Shown: positions 8,261 to 17,408, counted from the stretch's first letter. The stretch is DNA of 64,000 nt from JACVRW01 sp038323835 (GCA_038323835.1 JBBQHI010000012.1:1-64000); one strand, 5' to 3'. The notes: generated from the sequence alone by a model not told the origin. Program-made: numbers and translations.

Positions 8261-9823
8261 ATGAGCTGGGAGCCCGAGCTCGAGGAGCTGCGCCGCCGGG
8301 AGGAGCTGGCGCGGCGCATGGGCGGGACGGAGCGGGTGGAGCGCCAGCACGCGTCCGGGCGCATGACCGTTCGCGAGCGCGTGGACCGGCTCTTTGACCC
8401 GGGCACCTTCCACGAGACGGGTGCGCTGGCGGGCCGCGCCAGCTACGGCGACGATGGCGAGCTCGAGGACTTCCTGCCCGCCAACACGGTGGTGGGCCAG
8501 GGACGGATCGACGGCCGGCGGGCCGCCGTCCAGGCGGATGACTTCACCGTTCGCGGGGGCGCGGCCGACGCGGCGATCTGGGAGAAGGCGCTGTTCGCGG
8601 AGCGGCTCGCGCAGGAGATGCGCATCCCGATCGTGCGACTGGTGGACGGCACGGGCGGCGGAGGGAGCGTCAAGTCACTGGAGGACATGGGCTTCTCGTA
8701 CGTGCCGCCGCTGCCGGGCTTCGACCTCGTGGTGAGGAACCTGGCGACCGTGCCCGTGGCCACCGCCGCGCTCGGCCCGGTGGCCGGTCTGGGCGCAGCG
8801 CGCGTGGTGTGCTCGCACTTCTCCGTGATCGTGCGGGGCACGGCGCAGCTCTTCGTGGCCGGACCGCCCGTGGTGGCCGCCGCGATGGGCGAGTCGCCGG
8901 ACAAGGAGACGCTGGGTGGCTCCCGGCTGCAGGCGCGCGCCGGCGCCGTGGACAACGTGGCCGCCGACGAGGACGACGCCCTCGGCCAGCTGAAGCGCTT
9001 TCTCTCCTTCCTTCCCGCGAGCGTCTGGGAGGCCCCTCCGCTGGTGGACGAGCCCGACCCGCCGGACCGCCGCGAGGACGAGCTGATCGGCATCGTCCCG
9101 CGGGACCGGCGCAAGCCATACAAGACCCGGCGCATCCTCGACGCCGTGATGGATCGGGGTTCGGTGTTCGAGCTCGGAGCAGCCTTCGGCCGGCCGATGA
9201 TCACCGCACTGGCCCGACTGGGCGGACGGCCCGTAGGCGTGCTGGCCTCGGACACCGAGCACTACGGCGGTGGGGTCACGGCGGACGCCTCGGAGAAGAT
9301 GGCCCGCTTCGTGGACACCTGCGACCAGTTCCACCTCCCGGTGGTGAACTTCGTGGACGTGCCCGGCTTCGTGATCGGCACGGAGGCGGAGCGGGCGGGC
9401 ACCATCCGGCGCGGCTCGCGTGCCCTCTTCTCCGTCTACCAGGCGAGCGTGCCCTGGGTCTCGATCCTCATGCGCAAGGTCTTCGGGGTGGCCGGAGCGG
9501 GGCACGGGGACGGCTCGCGCCTGAACCTGCGCTACGCCTGGCCGTCGGGGGACTGGGGCTCGCTGCCGATGGAGGGCGGCCTCGAGGCGGCCTACCGACG
9601 CGAGCTCGAGGCCGCCGAGGACCCGGTGGCGCTGCGCGCGGAGATCGCGGCGCGGCTCGAGGCTGTGCGCTCGCCGTTCCGCACCGCCGAGCGCTTCAGC
9701 GTCGAGGAGATCATCGACCCGCGCGACACCCGCCCGCTGCTCTGCGACTGGGCGGAGCGGGCACACGAGCTGGTGCGGCAGGACCTGGCCTCCGGTCCCA
9801 AGGCCCGCGGACCACGGCCATAA
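8261..9823 (+). CDS. Acyl-CoA carboxylase, carboxyltransferase (beta) subunit
   Basis: A 520-residue protein with the two crotonase-like halves of biotin-dependent carboxyltransferases. It transfers carboxyl from carboxybiotin to an acyl-CoA (acetyl, propionyl, methylcrotonyl or similar). The N-terminal half has the glycine-rich oxyanion loop DGTGGGGSV near residue 130. The C-terminal half has PGFVIGTEAE near residue 367. Both loops depart from the PccB/AccD consensus (usually GGARIQEG and PGFLPG), so the substrate is not clear. No biotin carboxylase/BCCP gene is nearby. It starts directly after the upstream stop codon and overlaps the amidohydrolase start by one base. Confidence 0.9.
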   Translation: MSWEPELEELRRREELARRMGGTERVERQHASGRMTVRERVDRLFDPGTFHETGALAGRASYGDDGELEDFLPANTVVGQGRIDGRRAAVQADDFTVRGGAADAAIWEKALFAERLAQEMRIPIVRLVDGTGGGGSVKSLEDMGFSYVPPLPGFDLVVRNLATVPVATAALGPVAGLGAARVVCSHFSVIVRGTAQLFVAGPPVVAAAMGESPDKETLGGSRLQARAGAVDNVAADEDDALGQLKRFLSFLPASVWEAPPLVDEPDPPDRREDELIGIVPRDRRKPYKTRRILDAVMDRGSVFELGAAFGRPMITALARLGGRPVGVLASDTEHYGGGVTADASEKMARFVDTCDQFHLPVVNFVDVPGFVIGTEAERAGTIRRGSRALFSVYQASVPWVSILMRKVFGVAGAGHGDGSRLNLRYAWPSGDWGSLPMEGGLEAAYRRELEAAEDPVALRAEIAARLEAVRSPFRTAERFSVEEIIDPRDTRPLLCDWAERAHELVRQDLASGPKARGPRP

Positions 9824-11409
9824 TGACAGGGCGATCGGGCTCCGCTCCTCGCCTGGGCCTCGTCCTCTCTGGAGGTCGCTTCCTGACGATGCACCCCGCC
9901 GCGCCGGTGACCGGCGCGCTCGCGGTGGGCGACGACGGTCTACTGGCCGCGGCGCCGCCGCCGGGCGCCGAGGCGGTGGACCTTCAGAGCGCCTGCGTGG
10001 TGCCGGGACTGAACGACGCCCACGTGCACTTCCCCACCTGGTCGCTCGCGCAAACGCAGGTGCGCCTCGAAGACGCTCACTCGCTGGAGGACGCGCTGGC
10101 CGCCGTGGCCGGCGCCGTGGGTGGCGTAGGGCCGGGCACATGGCTGCGCGGGCTCGGCTGGCGCGACGCGGACTGGCCCGAGTCTCCGGACCGCCGGGCG
10201 CTCGACCGGGTGACCGGGGACGTGCCCACCGCCCTGACGTCGAGGGACTACCACTCGCTGTGGCTCAACAGCGCGGCGCTCGCCCTGGCGAACGACCTGG
10301 AGGTGCCCGGCGGCGTGGTGGAGCGCGACGCCGGAGGCGAGCCCACGGGGGTGATCCGCGAAGCCGCCGCCTGGGCGTTCCGCGATCGTCACGCCCGCCC
10401 GCCGATCGACGAGCTCGTGGAGGCCGCGGCCGGCGGTGTGCGCCTGGCCAACTCCCGCGGCGTGACGGCGATACACGACAAGGACGGCTGGCTCGGCTCG
10501 CTCGAGGTGTTCCAGCGCCTGCGGGAGCGCGGCGAGCTCCACCTGCGGGTGTGGCAGTCGGTGCCGCACGAATGGCTCCCCCACCTTGCCGAGCTCGGCC
10601 TGCGATCGGGCTTCGGTGACGACCTGTTGCGCCTCGGCTACCTCAAGGTGTTCATGGACGGGACGCTGGGCTCCGCCACGGCCCGGCTGCTGGACGGATC
10701 CGGCGTGGAGATCACCTCGGGCGCGGAGCTCGAGCAGATCGTCCGCCGTGCCGCGGCGGCGCACTTCCCGGTCGCGGTGCACGCGATCGGCGACGCGGCG
10801 AACCGCGACGCGCTGGACGCGTTCGCCGCCAGCCGCGACGCCTGGGAGCCGGCGGGACTGCGCCCCCGCATCGAACACGCCCAGCTGCTCGCGCCCGAGG
10901 ACGTGCCCCGCTTCGCGGAGATCGGCGTGGCCGCGTCCGTTCAGTTCAGTCACGCCCCCTCCGACCGCGACCTGGCCGACCGCCTGTGGGAGGGGCGCGA
11001 CGGCGCCTACGCGTTCCGCTCCCTGCTGGACGCGGGCGCGACGCTGGCCAACGGCTCGGACGCGCCCGTGGAGGAACTGGACCCGCTGGCGGGGATCGCG
11101 GCCGGGGTGCGGCGCACGATCGACGAGCGCGAGGCCTGGCGCCCGGCGCAGGCCGTGACCGCCGAGGAGGCCCTTTGGGCCGCCACCGTGGGTCCGGCCC
11201 GGCTGGCCGGGGACGAGGGCCGCCGGGGCATGCTGGTGCCCGGGCAGATGGCCGACCTGACCGTCCTCGACCGCGACCCGCTGGCCTGCGAACCGGACGA
11301 GCTTCCGGACATCCGTGTGCTGGCCACGATGGTCGGCGGGCGCTGGGTGTACGTGGCACCCGACGCCCCCTTTGCCGTCACCCCGATCCCGCCGCCGTCG
11401 GAGCCGTAG
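9823..11409 (+). CDS. Amidohydrolase family 3 protein (YtcJ-like)
   Basis: A 528-residue metal-dependent hydrolase with a beta-sandwich/TIM-barrel layout. The first metal-ligand motif is NDAHVHF near residue 66. IEHAQ near residue 350 and GSDAPVEELDP near residue 412 supply the remaining conserved His/Asp positions of the amidohydrolase_3 group. Natural substrates of this group are mostly unknown (amides, formamides, imides). It begins in a TAATG overlap with the carboxyltransferase gene, so it is the last gene of that operon. The first ten codons overlap a 15-base piece of the dispersed repeat family, so the N-terminal extension before GLVLSGGRFLTM may be repeat-derived. Confidence 0.9.
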   Translation: MTGRSGSAPRLGLVLSGGRFLTMHPAAPVTGALAVGDDGLLAAAPPPGAEAVDLQSACVVPGLNDAHVHFPTWSLAQTQVRLEDAHSLEDALAAVAGAVGGVGPGTWLRGLGWRDADWPESPDRRALDRVTGDVPTALTSRDYHSLWLNSAALALANDLEVPGGVVERDAGGEPTGVIREAAAWAFRDRHARPPIDELVEAAAGGVRLANSRGVTAIHDKDGWLGSLEVFQRLRERGELHLRVWQSVPHEWLPHLAELGLRSGFGDDLLRLGYLKVFMDGTLGSATARLLDGSGVEITSGAELEQIVRRAAAAHFPVAVHAIGDAANRDALDAFAASRDAWEPAGLRPRIEHAQLLAPEDVPRFAEIGVAASVQFSHAPSDRDLADRLWEGRDGAYAFRSLLDAGATLANGSDAPVEELDPLAGIAAGVRRTIDEREAWRPAQAVTAEEALWAATVGPARLAGDEGRRGMLVPGQMADLTVLDRDPLACEPDELPDIRVLATMVGGRWVYVAPDAPFAVTPIPPPSEP

Positions 11410-11434
11410 CCCCGGCGCGGCGGCACCGTGAGGC

Positions 11435-12094
11435 CTAAGCGAGGGCGGGCAGGCCGAACTCCGCCCGGAACTCGTTCGTGTCGTGGAGGTGCGGGAACGG
11501 CTTGTCCGGTGCCTCCACGCCGAGCGCGTCGGCCAGCGGCTCCCAGCCGTCGCCCAGCTCCCAGTACACGAGGCGGTCCGCGGGAATCTCGCGCTTGATC
11601 GTCTCGACGCGGTCCCAGTACATCTCGCGGGCCCACTCCTTGTCCTTGAAGCGGCCCTGGAAGTCGCCCTCCCAGATGAGCTTGTCGATCACGCCCCAGA
11701 GCTCGGGCGCGGGCGGCTCGCGGCTCGCGTCCTGCTCGAGCTCGCCCGCCGCAGCCGCTTCCTTCACCGCCATGATGGTGTTCGCGCAGCTCTTGTAGAA
11801 GCCGTCGAAGTCGCGCACGTTGAGGAGCACGGGCACGTCCGGGAAGGCGGCCGCGATCTCACGCCACTTCGTCGCGGCAGGCCAGTCCACCGTGGCCTCC
11901 CAGCCGTCGAAGACCTCGGTCCAATCGACGGGCTCGTCGTTCGCGACCTTGACCCACTGGTCCAGGTCGCGCGCCTTGTTCTCTCCCGTGATCAGGTCGA
12001 TCATGTGGAAGCAGGGACCCGCGCCCAGCTCCTCCAGGGCGGCCTTGAGCGACATCGTGCCGGTGCGGCCGAAGCCCACGCCGATCATCTTCAT
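11435..12094 (-). CDS. Sulfotransferase family protein (Sulfotransfer_4-like)
   Basis: A 219-residue protein with an N-terminal 5'-phosphosulfate-binding P-loop (GFGRTGTMSLKAALEELG, residues about 7-24) and the usual core, including LLNVRDFDGFYKS near residue 95. This resembles the small sulfotransferases annotated in fungi and actinobacteria that move sulfate from PAPS onto an unidentified acceptor. Codon use resembles the neighbours. It is a single minus-strand gene whose 3' end faces the amidohydrolase, so it forms its own unit. Confidence 0.85.
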   Translation of the reverse strand: MKMIGVGFGRTGTMSLKAALEELGAGPCFHMIDLITGENKARDLDQWVKVANDEPVDWTEVFDGWEATVDWPAATKWREIAAAFPDVPVLLNVRDFDGFYKSCANTIMAVKEAAAAGELEQDASREPPAPELWGVIDKLIWEGDFQGRFKDKEWAREMYWDRVETIKREIPADRLVYWELGDGWEPLADALGVEAPDKPFPHLHDTNEFRAEFGLPALA

Positions 12095-12136
12095 GCTGTT
12101 TCTCCCAGTCCGGTCCCGCTTAGTTGCGGTGGTGGT

Positions 12137-12523
12137 ATGACCGACGCCCCGGTCTCCGCGGGACCAATCGGGAGACCGGCCCGGAGCAGTCTGCCACCCC
12201 CGGCCCTCGGGCGCGGGCCGAGGCGGGGGCGGCCGGGGCCCTTCCTTGGGTCAGGAGGGCGGGGCGATGCGCGAGAACGGGTTCCCCGGTCCCGACAGGG
12301 GCTGGCCGAGCGAGCCGTGGCCGCCCTCAGCGAGCGCGCGGAGCGCGAGCGGCGGCTGCCCGTGGCCGAGGTGGCCCGCCTGGCCGTGGCCGGGCTCAAC
12401 GGCCTGGCGCTCTCGCACCTGGTGCACGGAGACCGAGAGCGCAGCCGCCGGGACCTCGAGAACCTGGTGGACGCGCTCACCGCCGTGGCGGTGGAGCCGC
12501 GGGTCGCGGCCGAGCTCCCCTAG
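12137..12523 (+). pseudogene. TetR C-terminal fragment
   Basis: The last ~60 codons of this frame read like the end of a TetR ligand-binding domain: a VARLAVAGLNGLALSHL helix, then a stretch resembling GDRERSRRDLENLVDAL. Upstream the frame is low-complexity proline/arginine sequence with no helix-turn-helix, so the DNA-binding domain is missing. An ATG at 12137 opens the frame, but translation of a functional regulator is unlikely. Its stop overlaps the convergent acyltransferase stop by 4 bases. I read it as the stub of a lost regulator. Confidence 0.5.
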
Positions 12524-13971
12524 GCGGCCACGTACAGCTCGTCGAGCGAGTCCTCCAGCCAGTCGATCAGGCGCCACACGTCGGGCATCTGGTCGCGGTC
12601 GGCCACGATGCCGAAGTCGAGCGTGCCGCAGTAGCTCATCACGGTGATGTTGAGGCCCATACCGTCGGTGATCACCGAGACCGGGTAGTTGGCGTCGAGG
12701 CGTGCGCCCGCGAGGTAGAGCGGGAACTGCGGGCCGGGCACGTTCGAGATCACCAGGTTCCACGTCGGGCGGCCGGGCGAGGCAGTGGAGAGGGCGAAGG
12801 TCACGCGCGCCGCGCGCGAGAACACGGCCGGGGGGATGAAGTGGTTGGCGTCCTGGAGCAGCTCCGCGGGCATGGCGCGGTGGCGGTCCTTCATGACCCG
12901 CAGCGCTTCATGCGTGCGCAACAGGCGATCCACCGGGTCCTCGATGTCGGTGAACAGCGGGGCGCTCATGAGCATGATCCGGTTGCCGAACGTGCCCATC
13001 TCGTTGTCGCTGCGGACTGACACCGGGATCTGGGCCACGAGCGGCTCGTCGAGCAGCTCGTCGTGCTCCTCCATCCAGCGGCGCACCGCGCCGGCGCAGA
13101 TCGACACCACCACGTCGTTCACCGTGCAGCCGTGCCGGTTCTTGATCGTCTTCACGGTCTCGAGCGGGAGGCGCCCGAAGGCGAAGCGGCGATGCGGAGA
13201 TATGCGGCCATTGAACGACGTCTTCGGCGCCTTCAGGTTGGTCCGCTCCAGCAGACCGCCGTCCCCGCGGCGGAAGGCCCGGGACACCGCGTCCGACACG
13301 CGGGCCGCGGTGCCGGCGCCGGGCAGCGTGCTGAACGCCGTCTCGTCCAGGTTCGGGAGCGCGGTGGGCAGCGCGCGCAGGAGGCGCAGCGGGTAGCGCG
13401 GCAGGCCGAGCAGCCCACGGGCGAACATCTCCAGCTCGCCCGGGTCCCCGTCCGGGGACGGCTCCTCGGCCGGGGGGATCTCCCGTCCCTCGGGCACGAG
13501 GTCGAGCAGCACGCCCATGATCTCCGCCCCCGACAGCCCGTCCACCAGCGAGTGGTGGATCTTCGTGAGCAGGGCCACACGGCCGTGCCCGAGACCGTGG
13601 ATCAGGTACGCCTCCCAGAGCGGGCGGGCGCGGTCGAGCGGGCGGCCGACGATGCGCGCCACCTGCTCCGCGAGCTTGTCGTCGCTGCCCGGCGCGGGCA
13701 GGGCGAGCTCGCGCACGTGGAAGTCGAGGTCGAAGTGCGGGTCGTCGATCCAGTAGGGGTAGTCGAGCCCGAACGGCACCTCGGCCAGACGCCAGCGAAG
13801 CGGGGGGAGCAGCGGCAGCCGCTCGGCGATCAGGTCGTGCACCGCCTCCAGGGTCAGCCGTCCGTCGGGCCTCGTTGACGGGTCGAGAATCGCCAGGCCG
13901 GCCACGTGCCCGCTCTGGCGCGTGGACTCGAGCGCTAGGAACTGAGCGTCGACGCTGGTGAGCTGGCGCAC
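12520..13971 (-). CDS. Wax ester synthase/diacylglycerol acyltransferase (WS/DGAT)
   Basis: A 483-residue acyltransferase that esterifies long-chain acyl-CoA to fatty alcohols or diacylglycerol, making storage wax esters or triacylglycerol. The catalytic motif HHSLVDG lies near residue 137 and the conserved NDVV segment near residue 280. The N-terminus RQLTSVDAQFLALES is typical of the family. GTG at 13971 gives a normal-length protein; earlier starts would add an unrelated extension. Actinobacteria commonly carry several paralogues. It stands alone, its start facing the DHFR-like gene about 95 bases away. Confidence 0.93.
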   Translation of the reverse strand: MRQLTSVDAQFLALESTRQSGHVAGLAILDPSTRPDGRLTLEAVHDLIAERLPLLPPLRWRLAEVPFGLDYPYWIDDPHFDLDFHVRELALPAPGSDDKLAEQVARIVGRPLDRARPLWEAYLIHGLGHGRVALLTKIHHSLVDGLSGAEIMGVLLDLVPEGREIPPAEEPSPDGDPGELEMFARGLLGLPRYPLRLLRALPTALPNLDETAFSTLPGAGTAARVSDAVSRAFRRGDGGLLERTNLKAPKTSFNGRISPHRRFAFGRLPLETVKTIKNRHGCTVNDVVVSICAGAVRRWMEEHDELLDEPLVAQIPVSVRSDNEMGTFGNRIMLMSAPLFTDIEDPVDRLLRTHEALRVMKDRHRAMPAELLQDANHFIPPAVFSRAARVTFALSTASPGRPTWNLVISNVPGPQFPLYLAGARLDANYPVSVITDGMGLNITVMSYCGTLDFGIVADRDQMPDVWRLIDWLEDSLDELYVAA

Positions 13972-14065
13972 GGGCCTAGCTTCGAGCGTCGGGACGGCGC
14001 GCGTCAACCCGGAGCCGCCGATCCGGCCAGGTTCGGGCCCGGAGCGGGCCGGGTACGCGCCGGAT

Positions 14066-14626
14066 ATGAGAGACCTGATCGTCACCGAGAACATCACCCT
14101 CGACGGGGTGATCGACGCGACCGAGGGCTGGTTCGCACCCTCCGGCGACGAACCGCACGTCGATCGCACCGACGTGGAGTCGGCGATTCGTGACCAGTGC
14201 GAGGCGGCCGACGCGTTCCTCGTCGGAAGGGTCACCTTCGAGCAGATGCGCGGCTACTGGCCGCAGCAGACCGACGACACGACGGGCATCAGCGACTACC
14301 TCAACGCGGTCTCCAAGTACGTCGTATCGAGCACGCTGCGCGACCCGGGCTGGGAACCCACCACGGTCCTGAACGGCAAGGTCGAGGAGGAGATCAGGAA
14401 GCTGAAAGGCGGGCCCGGCCGCGACATCGTGACCACGGGCAGCATCACGCTGGTGCACGCCCTGATCGCCGCCGGCCTGGTCGACGAGTACCGGCTGTTC
14501 ACCTACCCGGTCGTGCTCGGTACCGGCGAGCGTCTGTTCCCGGACGGGACCGAGATCCCGAAGCTGCGGCTGGTGGAGAGCCGGCCGTTTCGCTCCGGCA
14601 TCGTGCTCTCGCGCTACCGGCCCTAG
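14066..14626 (+). CDS. Dihydrofolate reductase-like (RibD C-terminal) family protein
   Basis: A 186-residue NADPH-binding reductase-fold protein of the YwjB/YyaP type, not classical FolA. It begins MRDLIVTENITLDGV, carries the family's LVGRVTFEQM block near residue 52, TGSITLVHALI near residue 132 and VLGTGERLF near residue 154. Such proteins resemble the riboflavin-biosynthesis reductase domain, but their substrates are mostly unknown. The last 4 bases overlap the convergent dioxygenase gene. Confidence 0.88.
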   Translation: MRDLIVTENITLDGVIDATEGWFAPSGDEPHVDRTDVESAIRDQCEAADAFLVGRVTFEQMRGYWPQQTDDTTGISDYLNAVSKYVVSSTLRDPGWEPTTVLNGKVEEEIRKLKGGPGRDIVTTGSITLVHALIAAGLVDEYRLFTYPVVLGTGERLFPDGTEIPKLRLVESRPFRSGIVLSRYRP

Positions 14627-15546
14627 CGCTCGGCCCAGCGCTGGCGAGGGTTCTCGATCGGGACGAGCGTCTGCTCCACCTGCTCGCGATAGCGCTCGAA
14701 GTTCGGCGGCAGCGAGAGCCGCTCGCCCAGGTGCTCCAGGTCCTCGTCCGTCGCGAATCCCGGTCCCAGCGTGGCCACCTCGAACAGCACGCCGGAGGGC
14801 TCGCGGAAGTAGATCGAGCGGAAGTAGAAGCGATCGATGACCGGCGTGGCGCGGGCGCCGGCATCGCGTGCACGCTCGCCCCAGGCCTCGTGGTCCTCCA
14901 TCGTGGACGCGAACGCCACGTGGTGCACAGTCCCGGCGCTCGGCACCCCGCTCTCGGCGGGCGGGGGGTCGTAACCGAAGCGGCCACCCCGGTGCTCGCC
15001 GCGCACCTCCCAGCCGTCTCCGGCCGGCTCGAAGCCGAGCGCCTCCTCCAGAAGCGCGCGGCTCGCCTCCGGGTTCGCGGAGTACGCGCGCACGCCGTCG
15101 AAGCCGCGCAGGGCAAACTCCGCCGGCACCTCGGGATGCTCGGCGCTGAGAGGCTCGTCTTCGCTCTCGTCCACGATCAGGTCGTGGGCCAGCCCCTCCG
15201 GGTCGGCGAACCGCAGTGAGCCGTCCCCGCGGGTGCTCTCCGCCCCCTCGGCGCCCAGGCGCTCGGCCCAGAAGTCGAGCGCCTCCTCGCTCGCCACGCG
15301 CCAGACGATCGTGTGCACCATCCCCGCGCCCGCGCGTCCGGGGGCGGCACCGGGGTACTCGAAGAAGGTCAGGTCGGTGCCCGCGCTTCCCCTGTCGTCC
15401 GCGTAGAAGAGGTGGTAGACGGTGGGGTCGTCCTGGTTCACGGTCTTCTTGACGAGCCGCAGTCCGAGCACCCGTGCGTAGAAGTCCACGTTTCCGGGTG
15501 CGTCGCCGGTGATGGCCGTGATGTGGTGAACGCCCTCGAGCTTCAT
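14623..15546 (-). CDS. Ring-cleaving dioxygenase, VOC superfamily (MhqO/PcpA-like)
   Basis: A 307-residue protein of two tandem vicinal-oxygen-chelate modules. The N-terminal module opens with GVHHITAI (metal His near residue 7); the second module holds VHHVAFAS near residue 208 and a metal-ligand glutamate in GVLFEVATLGPG near residue 262. This matches Fe(II) extradiol-type enzymes of the MhqO/MhqA group, linked to hydroquinone and quinone detoxification. A TetR gene lies upstream on the same strand, separated by a hairpin repeat. The 3' end overlaps the DHFR-like gene by 4 bases. Confidence 0.87.
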   Translation of the reverse strand: MKLEGVHHITAITGDAPGNVDFYARVLGLRLVKKTVNQDDPTVYHLFYADDRGSAGTDLTFFEYPGAAPGRAGAGMVHTIVWRVASEEALDFWAERLGAEGAESTRGDGSLRFADPEGLAHDLIVDESEDEPLSAEHPEVPAEFALRGFDGVRAYSANPEASRALLEEALGFEPAGDGWEVRGEHRGGRFGYDPPPAESGVPSAGTVHHVAFASTMEDHEAWGERARDAGARATPVIDRFYFRSIYFREPSGVLFEVATLGPGFATDEDLEHLGERLSLPPNFERYREQVEQTLVPIENPRQRWAER

Positions 15547-15581
15547 GAGCCGAGGATATCCCCCGCCGGGACTAGGGCTGG

Positions 15582-15620
15582 TGCGGTGCTCGCCCGACCA
15601 ACGCTCGGGCTCCGCTCCTC
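15582..15620. repeat. Dispersed hairpin repeat, copy B
   Basis: A 39-base element identical to copy A at 2291-2329 except for one base, with the same CCCGA-N7-TCGGG dyad. It lies between the end of the minus-strand TetR gene (15622) and the start of the dioxygenase gene (15546). Identity of 38/39 at two sites 13 kb apart is well beyond background. Confidence 0.78.
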
Positions 15621-15621
15621 C

Positions 15622-16248
15622 CTAGGCAAGGAGGAGCAGCCGGAGCACGCGCTCGGCGCGCCGGGCGTCCGGCTCCTCGCCGGTGATCCGGTCGAGATAC
15701 ACGTACGACTCGACGATGCGGACGATCGTGTAGGCCACGTCCTGGTGGAGCTCGGGCGCGAGCTCCAGCGCGCCGCGAGCGAACTCCTGCTCGAGCATGG
15801 CCTGAACGTCCGCTATCAGCCGCGGCTGGAAGCCCATGTCGGTCCAGGTGAGGAGCCGCATGGCCAGCTCGCCCTCATCGGCCAGGAAGCGCGACATGCC
15901 CGGGTTCTCCAGGACCTGCTCGATGAAGCGGGTGACCACCTGGACGATGCGCTCGCCACCCTCGTCGTCCACCTCCGCGCGCAGGTTCTCGAGCGTCTGC
16001 CCGGCCAGGGACCAGATCACCTCTACGAGCAGCTGCTCGCGTGAGCCGACCCAGCGGTAGAGCGTGACGCGGTTCACCCCCACGCGCTCGGCCAGCGCGC
16101 TCATGTCCACCCGCTCCGCGGCGAGGAAGGTGTGGCGGGCGGCCAGGAACGCATCGAGTCCGGTCCGCCGGCGCGTGTCCGAGCTCCCGGCGAGCTGACG
16201 CTGAAGCGGCGTGGGGCCTCGGTCGGTCGCCGTTCGGGGGCGGGCCAT
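15622..16248 (-). CDS. TetR family transcriptional regulator (QsdR-like)
   Basis: A 208-residue regulator with an N-terminal helix-turn-helix (MSALAERVGVNRVTLYRWVGSR region, residues about 49-70) and a C-terminal domain resembling the QsdR group of actinobacterial TetR proteins, including a YTIVRIVESYVYLDRI helix near residue 172. It lies upstream of the dioxygenase gene in the same direction and is divergent from a diguanylate cyclase. A 7-bp-arm inverted repeat 12 bases upstream of its start is a good operator candidate and could control both genes. Confidence 0.9.
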   Translation of the reverse strand: MARPRTATDRGPTPLQRQLAGSSDTRRRTGLDAFLAARHTFLAAERVDMSALAERVGVNRVTLYRWVGSREQLLVEVIWSLAGQTLENLRAEVDDEGGERIVQVVTRFIEQVLENPGMSRFLADEGELAMRLLTWTDMGFQPRLIADVQAMLEQEFARGALELAPELHQDVAYTIVRIVESYVYLDRITGEEPDARRAERVLRLLLLA

Positions 16249-16259
16249 CGGCGTACTGT

Positions 16260-16283
16260 CGCAGGCTCAATAAGAGGCCTGCG
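16260..16283. promoter_or_regulatory. Inverted repeat between tetR and diguanylate cyclase genes
   Basis: CGCAGGC-N10-GCCTGCG with an AT-rich centre, lying 11 bases from the TetR start and 18 from the cyclase start. The position in a 53-base divergent intergenic region suggests an operator for the TetR protein. Confidence 0.5.
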
Positions 16284-16301
16284 CGTGCCGATCTAGTGGC
16301 T

Positions 16302-17351
16302 ATGGCTGCAAGGTCGTGGCTCTGCCGCGACGACATGGACCGCGAGCGGCTGCTCGACATGGAGCGCCGTATCGGTCCCGTTCGTCGCAAGGCGTTGGGC
16401 CTGATTGCCCTGACGCTCGTGGTGTGCGGTCCGTGGATCGGATTCTGGACGCTCCTTCCCCTGGCGCTGGCCGGCCTCGTGTTCCAGTTCGCGGAGAGGC
16501 GGGCCCCGAGGTCGCAGCGCCCCGAGTACGTGCTCTTCGCCGCCTGGACGTGCAGCGAGCTGGCCATCGCCGGAGCCGTGGCGCTCACCGGCGGCCCCGA
16601 CGTGCCCACGCTCTCGTGGCTCGCGATCCCGGTGGTCACGCTCAGTGCCCGCTTCTCCAGCCGCGGCGTGACCTTCGGCGTTCTCGTGGCGGTATCGCTC
16701 CTGGTGGCCGTGGCCTTCGGGGTGGACGCCGCCGCCGTGGTGGACAACCCGGTGCTGGTGCTCGCGCCCGCCGCGCTGATCGCCGCCACGGCGATCCTGT
16801 CCACCGCGCTGATGCAGTCCGACCTTCACTTCCGCAGCGAGAACGTGATCGACCCGCTCACCGGGATGCTCAACCGCAAGGCCCTGGGCACCCGGGTGGC
16901 CGAGCTCGCGCAGCAGTCGGAGGTGAGCGGCGAGCCGATCGGGATCGTGGTCGGCGATCTCGACCACTTCAAGGAAGTGAACGACAACTGCGGCCACACC
17001 AAGGGCGACGCCGTCCTGAAGGACGTGGCCTACGACATCCGTAAGGAGCTTCGGGCCTTCGACCTGGCCTACCGGCTGGGGGGCGAGGAGTTCCTGGTGA
17101 TCGTGCCCGGATCCGACGCCGTGCAGGCGGCGGTGCTCGCGGAACGCCTGCGGGTGGCGCTCTCATCCGGGACGTATGGCGGAGACCAGCACGTGACGAT
17201 GAGCTTCGGCGTGAGCGCGTCGTGCCACAGCGAGCGCTTCGAGTACGACCGGGTCTTCGCCGAGGCCGACGCCGCCCTGTTCGAGGCCAAGCGACTCGGC
17301 CGCGACCGCGTGTGCAGCGCGGCCGGCGAGCGCGAGCTGTCGCCGGCCTAG
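16302..17351 (+). CDS. Membrane diguanylate cyclase (GGDEF)
   Basis: A 349-residue enzyme that makes cyclic di-GMP from two GTP. Residues about 30-170 form several membrane segments (MASE-like sensor). The GGDEF domain covers about 180-345. The active-site loop is GGEEF (260-264), and an allosteric I-site RAFD (251-254) lies exactly five residues before it, so the protein should be active and product-inhibited. ATG at 16302 is chosen; GTG at 16296 is equally in frame. It is divergent from the TetR gene at 15622-16248 with a shared inverted repeat, linking c-di-GMP to that regulator. Confidence 0.93.
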   Translation: MAARSWLCRDDMDRERLLDMERRIGPVRRKALGLIALTLVVCGPWIGFWTLLPLALAGLVFQFAERRAPRSQRPEYVLFAAWTCSELAIAGAVALTGGPDVPTLSWLAIPVVTLSARFSSRGVTFGVLVAVSLLVAVAFGVDAAAVVDNPVLVLAPAALIAATAILSTALMQSDLHFRSENVIDPLTGMLNRKALGTRVAELAQQSEVSGEPIGIVVGDLDHFKEVNDNCGHTKGDAVLKDVAYDIRKELRAFDLAYRLGGEEFLVIVPGSDAVQAAVLAERLRVALSSGTYGGDQHVTMSFGVSASCHSERFEYDRVFAEADAALFEAKRLGRDRVCSAAGERELSPA

Positions 17352-17408
17352 CGTCCGGCCGCCCCGAGACGCGAAGGGACGCGGTGCGGGGCGTCGAAAC
17401 AACGGCGC

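Noticed and set aside
12137..12523. Functional TetR regulator for the WS/DGAT gene
   Set aside because: There is no DNA-binding domain in any frame upstream; only the C-terminal helices are recognisable.
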